DNA of 64,000 nucleotides, taken from NCBI RefSeq assembly GCF_003672135.1, contig NC_039508.1, positions 10,923,945 to 10,987,944 on the forward strand, given 5' to 3'. Position numbers and translations under genes: made by a program. Of the stretch, positions 60,401-64,000 are shown in pieces. The stretch is from Ooceraea biroi (Eukaryota > Arthropoda > Insecta > Hymenoptera > Formicidae). Under the pieces are notes generated by a model. That model ran no database searches. It was not told the origin of the DNA and was given only the letters and a program-made list of their open reading frames with translations. Each line of letters starts with the position of its first letter. The stretch's first letter is position 1.

Positions 60401-62294
60401 CAGAAACATTTTGCAATATTTATGAGATGCTTTCATCTGTCAGATGAAATACTTCTGAAATATTTCTGAAATGTTTTCGTGCTGTATGGGAAGTTGGCAT
60501 GTTAATCTTAATACATTAAGTAGTTTTTAAATTTTTCATAAAAGATCTATGTGTTCTAGAATGGTTTTACTTCGTGTTAAAGCTATTATGCCAACTTGTG
60601 TATAATCTAAAATAACGTAAAATAATGTGTGTATTTATATTAATGTTAGTCATGATTATTATAACAATCAAGTAAATGTGCCAATATATCGTTGGATTGG
60701 ATCTTTTGTGCCTAATAATATTTTTTACATGAATTTACAGTCTTCGCTTAGACTTCGCTTAAACTACGATTCAACTTGAGACTGCGTTTTAAGACCGTTT
60801 ACTATCGGTCTTGAAACGCAGTCTCAAGTTGAAGCTAGAAGAAATCACATAATTAAATTTAATTACGTGATTGCATAGTTTGTTAAGCGAAAAATATACA
60901 TACATTAACGTGAAATATATTATTAGGCACAAAAGATCCAGCTCAACCATATATTGGCACATTTCCACAGTAGTTTGCATGTATATTTTACTGCAATATT
61001 GCTACAACGTTTTGTAACAATATTTCTGAAAGCGGACATTTTACCGTTGCTGCAATCTTGCAGTACTCTTGCAACAACATTTCGCAATGGTTCTGCAATG
61101 TTGCAATCTTGCCGAAAAATGTTGCTGCAATATTGCGGCAATCTTGCCGTGCTGTATGGGATCTGTGTCTAATCTTACGTCGCTCGTTATCAAATGGTAA
61201 CGATTACGATGTTTGTGTTACATGAACGAACGGGTATCGATATATAGATGCAGAACTAGAGCGAGCGCCATGGCACGTGTTCCACCAATAAACCGTTCAT
61301 AACAAGTCCTTAATTAATGGGACAGCGGGCACATACACGATGCGTCCTTAATTAACAGGATAACACGCACGTGTTATTCAAGAGTGATTTTGTCGTGGGT
61401 GGCCCGCTTCGAACGTTGGAATGAAAATGGGTGAGTACATCCCTCGCAGCGCGTACATCCCTCGCGTATATCCAGTTATCATTTATCTTTCCTTCGTTCT
61501 TTCAATAAGAAGCGTACCAGCTATCTCTGCCGTGTTCACGATTCGAGCGACTTTTTTCCGGTGCGCGATACTCACCTGCAATAGCCTCAGGGCTTCCCTG
61601 TTGGACGTCGTGGAGTGAAGCGGATACGGCCTTTCCATGGCTAAGGTCTCCCAAGCGAGGATCCCCAGGCTCCACCAATCGACGGGGAATCCGTAACCAG
61701 GGATACCATATTCTTCGCATGAGCACATGTAAATCTCCGGAGCTGCGACATAAATCCACGTTAAAAGGAAGAAGCGCGAAGGAGGAAAACGCGAGCACAG
61801 CTCGTGCGTTATTCTCCAAGACAGAGCCTCGGTTTAACGCCGACATAAAAGACGGATTTGGACTGACGCAGGATAACGTACGTAGATGTCGTTCCTCCGG
61901 GTATGTCTGCTCCGGTCACGAAACTCGCTAGACGATATTTTATCGGATCGAGGAGAGACGTGACGTTTTACGTTTTATCAAAAATAATCTTTCTTTTTAA
62001 CAATGTAAATTATTTAGATGTGAAGAAAAATTTTCTTAAAGAAATGATTTTACAAATGTATGATTGAAACTATTTAGTTTCAATGGCTAAAGGCAAGGCT
62101 AGGAGAAACGCGCGGCGAATAAAAAAAATTGATGTGAGATGCAAAATTGATGCGTAAAATAAGTTTCGCGTATACGAAGAAGCTATCGTTTCGCACACAC
62201 ATACCTATATAGGGTTTCGTTCCAGACATCGAAGTCGCCAACTGCCCCTTTTCGAGTACGGTCGCGATGTTGAAGTCCGTCACATGGGCGTGGC
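57444..62294 (-). CDS. STK32: STK32 (YANK) family Ser/Thr kinase, C-terminal part; upstream exons outside view
   Basis: AGC-related kinase of poorly known function. Exons seen: 62205-62294, 61576-61742, 58638-58918, 58251-58460 and 57444-57885. Phases join without a break. The first visible exon covers the activation segment GHAHVTDFNIATVLEKGQ (DFN in place of DFG, a hallmark of STK32) and SGTKPYIAPE. The next has GFPVDWWSLGILAWETLA and RPYPLHSTTSNREALRLLQ. Exon 58638-58918 has LLTLTPRDRVSSLKEL and then the family-specific tail LNCDPTFELEEMIIETKPLH followed by KKKKRLAKQRS. The last two exons add an Arg/Glu-rich helix and a Ser/Arg-rich C-terminus ending PEPSTS. N-lobe exons (Gly loop, VAIK Lys, HRD) were not found up to 64000. 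A 2.66-kb intron (58919-61575) carries a nested transposon. Confidence 0.92.
59484..60490. mobile_element. Inner copy of the CCCATACAGCAC element, nested in the outer copy
   Basis: About 1,007 bp with the same 12-bp inverted ends (59484-59495 and 60479-60490). Sub-terminal words are CTTTCAGAAAGG-like in place of TTGCAATATTGC, so it is a related but distinct subfamily. AT-rich centre without coding capacity. Confidence 0.65.
60770..60833. repeat. 28-bp stem hairpin with 8-nt loop
   Basis: Arms 60770-60797 and 60806-60833 are complementary except for one position, which would be a G-U or A-C pair in RNA. The loop is TTTACTAT. It sits inside the outer CCCATACAGCAC element, between the inner copy and the right end. 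Confidence 0.8.
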
Positions 62295-64000
62295 CTGGAC
62301 AAGCAACGTCTCTTGTATGGTTTGCCATTCAGTCTGTCATTAAGCTAATGACTAAACAAAGGGAATTATTTGCGCACCCTGGAATGTCTCCCGGAAACAT
62401 CAAACACCAATTATATATAATGACTACGCCAATTAATATCAGCATATACAGGTAATAAGCGCTGTAATCGGTCCACAGTACAAATCTCAAACATCCCATG
62501 ATCTTTGTATAAATAATAAATATTGTACATAAATTATAATTTCATACGCAGCGTAACATTTCATCCGCTTCGCATTTCGTATTCGCAATGAAACATTTAT
62601 CCGCAGTAAACCGTGTGTATATCTATCGCATCCATTACACTATGATACACGATTCCAACAAAGCAAATCCCTGAAATCGCATTTCCTGGCTTCACCCTTC
62701 GGCAAGAGAGTTTTATTATAAACAAGATTTTTTTATCATAAAAAAAGAGTAAGGCAGCAAGAGAAATTGATGCGCGTGTATGAGACATCCGCGTGCTCCG
62801 TCTTTGGACCTTCCTCGCGGGATGAGCGACTAACGAAGCCTAACTACATCGCGCAGTCGTAACTGGGGTCATCAGAGTCTACTATTAAGGGCTCGATACA
62901 CACATACACCCACATGTATACGCGCACATGCACATCCACGGAGGGAGAAACGCGATATTGGTTTTCTGACGCGGCCCCACGGCCCGGGTTCTCGCGTGAG
63001 CCACGCTACACCCGCAATATTTATTCGTCCTCATTTTCTAAACATCGCAGCGACTGCAATGTGGATCGGAAACGTGATGCGAACCTAAAGGGAATCAGCC
63101 CCGCTGAACATTACGGATACGCCGATATCGCACACCGACGCGTAACAATATCGCGCAATTTCTCGGCTATTGTAGCGTTTCGTGCTTTAGTGCCGGGATG
63201 CATCGCGTGGCCAGAGTTCGCGTGCACCGAGAAGATTCTTCCCCTTTCGCCGTTGTCTCCTTCCCCCCCCCCCACCCCTTCCACCCCTTTTGTGCACGGA
63301 GGATATAAAAATTGACGACCCGCGGATATTACCGAGCAATCGTAATTATATTGCTGTTCGCCGATCGATACGCAGGAGAAACGCAGCAAAGCAAAGATCC
63401 GTCTTGCTCTCTCATTTTTATCTCTAATAATTTTTTCATCTGCATTCTCAGGGAGAATGCTTTTGTCTGGTATAATCGCGACACTCGTTCCGCTTTAATT
63501 CCAATAAAAAGAATTGCAGGTAATAAGTATACTGTTGGTATATGTGTCTTAATAAGATTGGCTGTCCATTACAGACTCGTCCTCAAAAGCGGGCTCTTCA
63601 TAGCTTCAATCCCCGATGGAAGTAATCGAGAGCTATCACGTTCAACTGGAGAGTTTTGGTATCGACAATCGCCTTCAGAGATGAAGCAGGGGACTCGAGC
63701 GACGTATTATTTGAGGAACTTGTCCTCCATTCGGGTAACTCGGGCGCATCTCTTATTCCATTTTTCGAAGTCAATATTTCGTTACGCGCGCAAGTGGAGC
63801 AGGTATCTCCTTGGCTCCATTACTCCATTTCATCTCGTTCCGCCTTATCCGCGAAATATTTAAGGGCTTCAATTTGCTAAATTGCCGCCGCTCATCCGCA
63901 GTCTTACGATTTCGCGAGGCTGGCCGCGTTCGGGTTAGGATTAACGAAATTAATTACAGTTGCGGCCGGTTACAATGCGGTATCCGGAACGTAATGTCAG
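62295..64000. other. STK32 intron / upstream sequence to the window edge
   Basis: No exon recognised on either strand. Mixed composition with a poly-C tract (about 63265-63276) and no frame resembling a kinase N-lobe. Probably intron, since the kinase must continue on the minus strand beyond 64000. Confidence 0.4.

Larger units (their letters stand above)
59141..61160. mobile_element. Element with termini CCCATACAGCAC, outer copy, in an STK32 intron
   Basis: About 2,020 bp between CCCATACAGCAC and its exact complement GTGCTGTATGGG. Sub-terminal regions are dense in the words TTGCAATATTGC and GCAACATTGC on both sides. No transposase frame is visible. No clear target duplication was found (GAT before, ATC after). 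Confidence 0.7.

Noticed and set aside
1..64000. tRNA, rRNA, CRISPR arrays or bacterial-type operons
   Set aside because: No convincing tRNA B-box with cloverleaf, no rRNA core sequence and no regularly spaced repeats with unique spacers. The genes are eukaryotic with spliceosomal introns.

Overview
The window is nuclear DNA of an animal, most probably an insect and plausibly a hymenopteran. This rests on short GT-AG introns, AT-rich spacers, CCTAA-type motifs, many small inverted-repeat elements and insect-like versions of conserved eukaryotic proteins. It carries no operons and no prokaryotic features. All exon boundaries below were worked out by hand from reading frame, splice consensus and remembered family sequence, and the reading phases close for every complete gene.

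Layout, left to right. The 5' part of HSCB (-, 1-686, cut by the left edge) is divergent from a single-exon Hook gene (+, 1634-3727). After an AT-rich spacer comes DHDDS (-, 5962-7240), then a nested fold-back transposon (7981-9314). BRWD3 follows (+, 10591-19327, 22 coding exons), then about 3.4 kb without genes. Epsilon-COP (-, 22771-24176) comes next, then a degenerate 5' fragment of USP8 (+, 25101-26185) ending in a GC-rich repeat block. A WD40 gene (+, 27745-29753) and VPS15/PIK3R4 (+, 30173-36549) follow on the same strand. A gene-poor stretch holds one small secreted-peptide gene (-, 38008-38262). Then come a KChIP-like calcium sensor (+, 42052-44647) with a second fold-back transposon in intron 2, BNIP1/SEC20 (-, 44943-45870), IDH3B (-, 46714-48330, first exon not found) and MTHFSD (+, 49834-51968). 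About 5.5 kb without a recognisable gene precedes the 3' part of an STK32-family kinase (-, 57444-62294). The N-lobe exons of that kinase are not in view.

The genes are mostly unrelated housekeeping genes. Loose themes are membrane traffic (Hook, epsilon-COP, VPS15, BNIP1/SEC20 and the USP8 remnant) and mitochondrial metabolism (HSCB, IDH3B).

The most unusual content is in the mobile DNA. Two nested fold-back elements 34 kb apart share the terminal sequence GGTAATTRTG, 8-bp target duplications and an internal module. There is a Russian-doll pair of elements ending in CCCATACAGCAC, and a two-copy MITE family in and near BRWD3. A possible Penelope-type retroelement tail with a 13-bp target duplication lies in a VPS15 intron. 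An inverted duplicate of the epsilon-COP 5' flank lies upstream of the WD40 gene.
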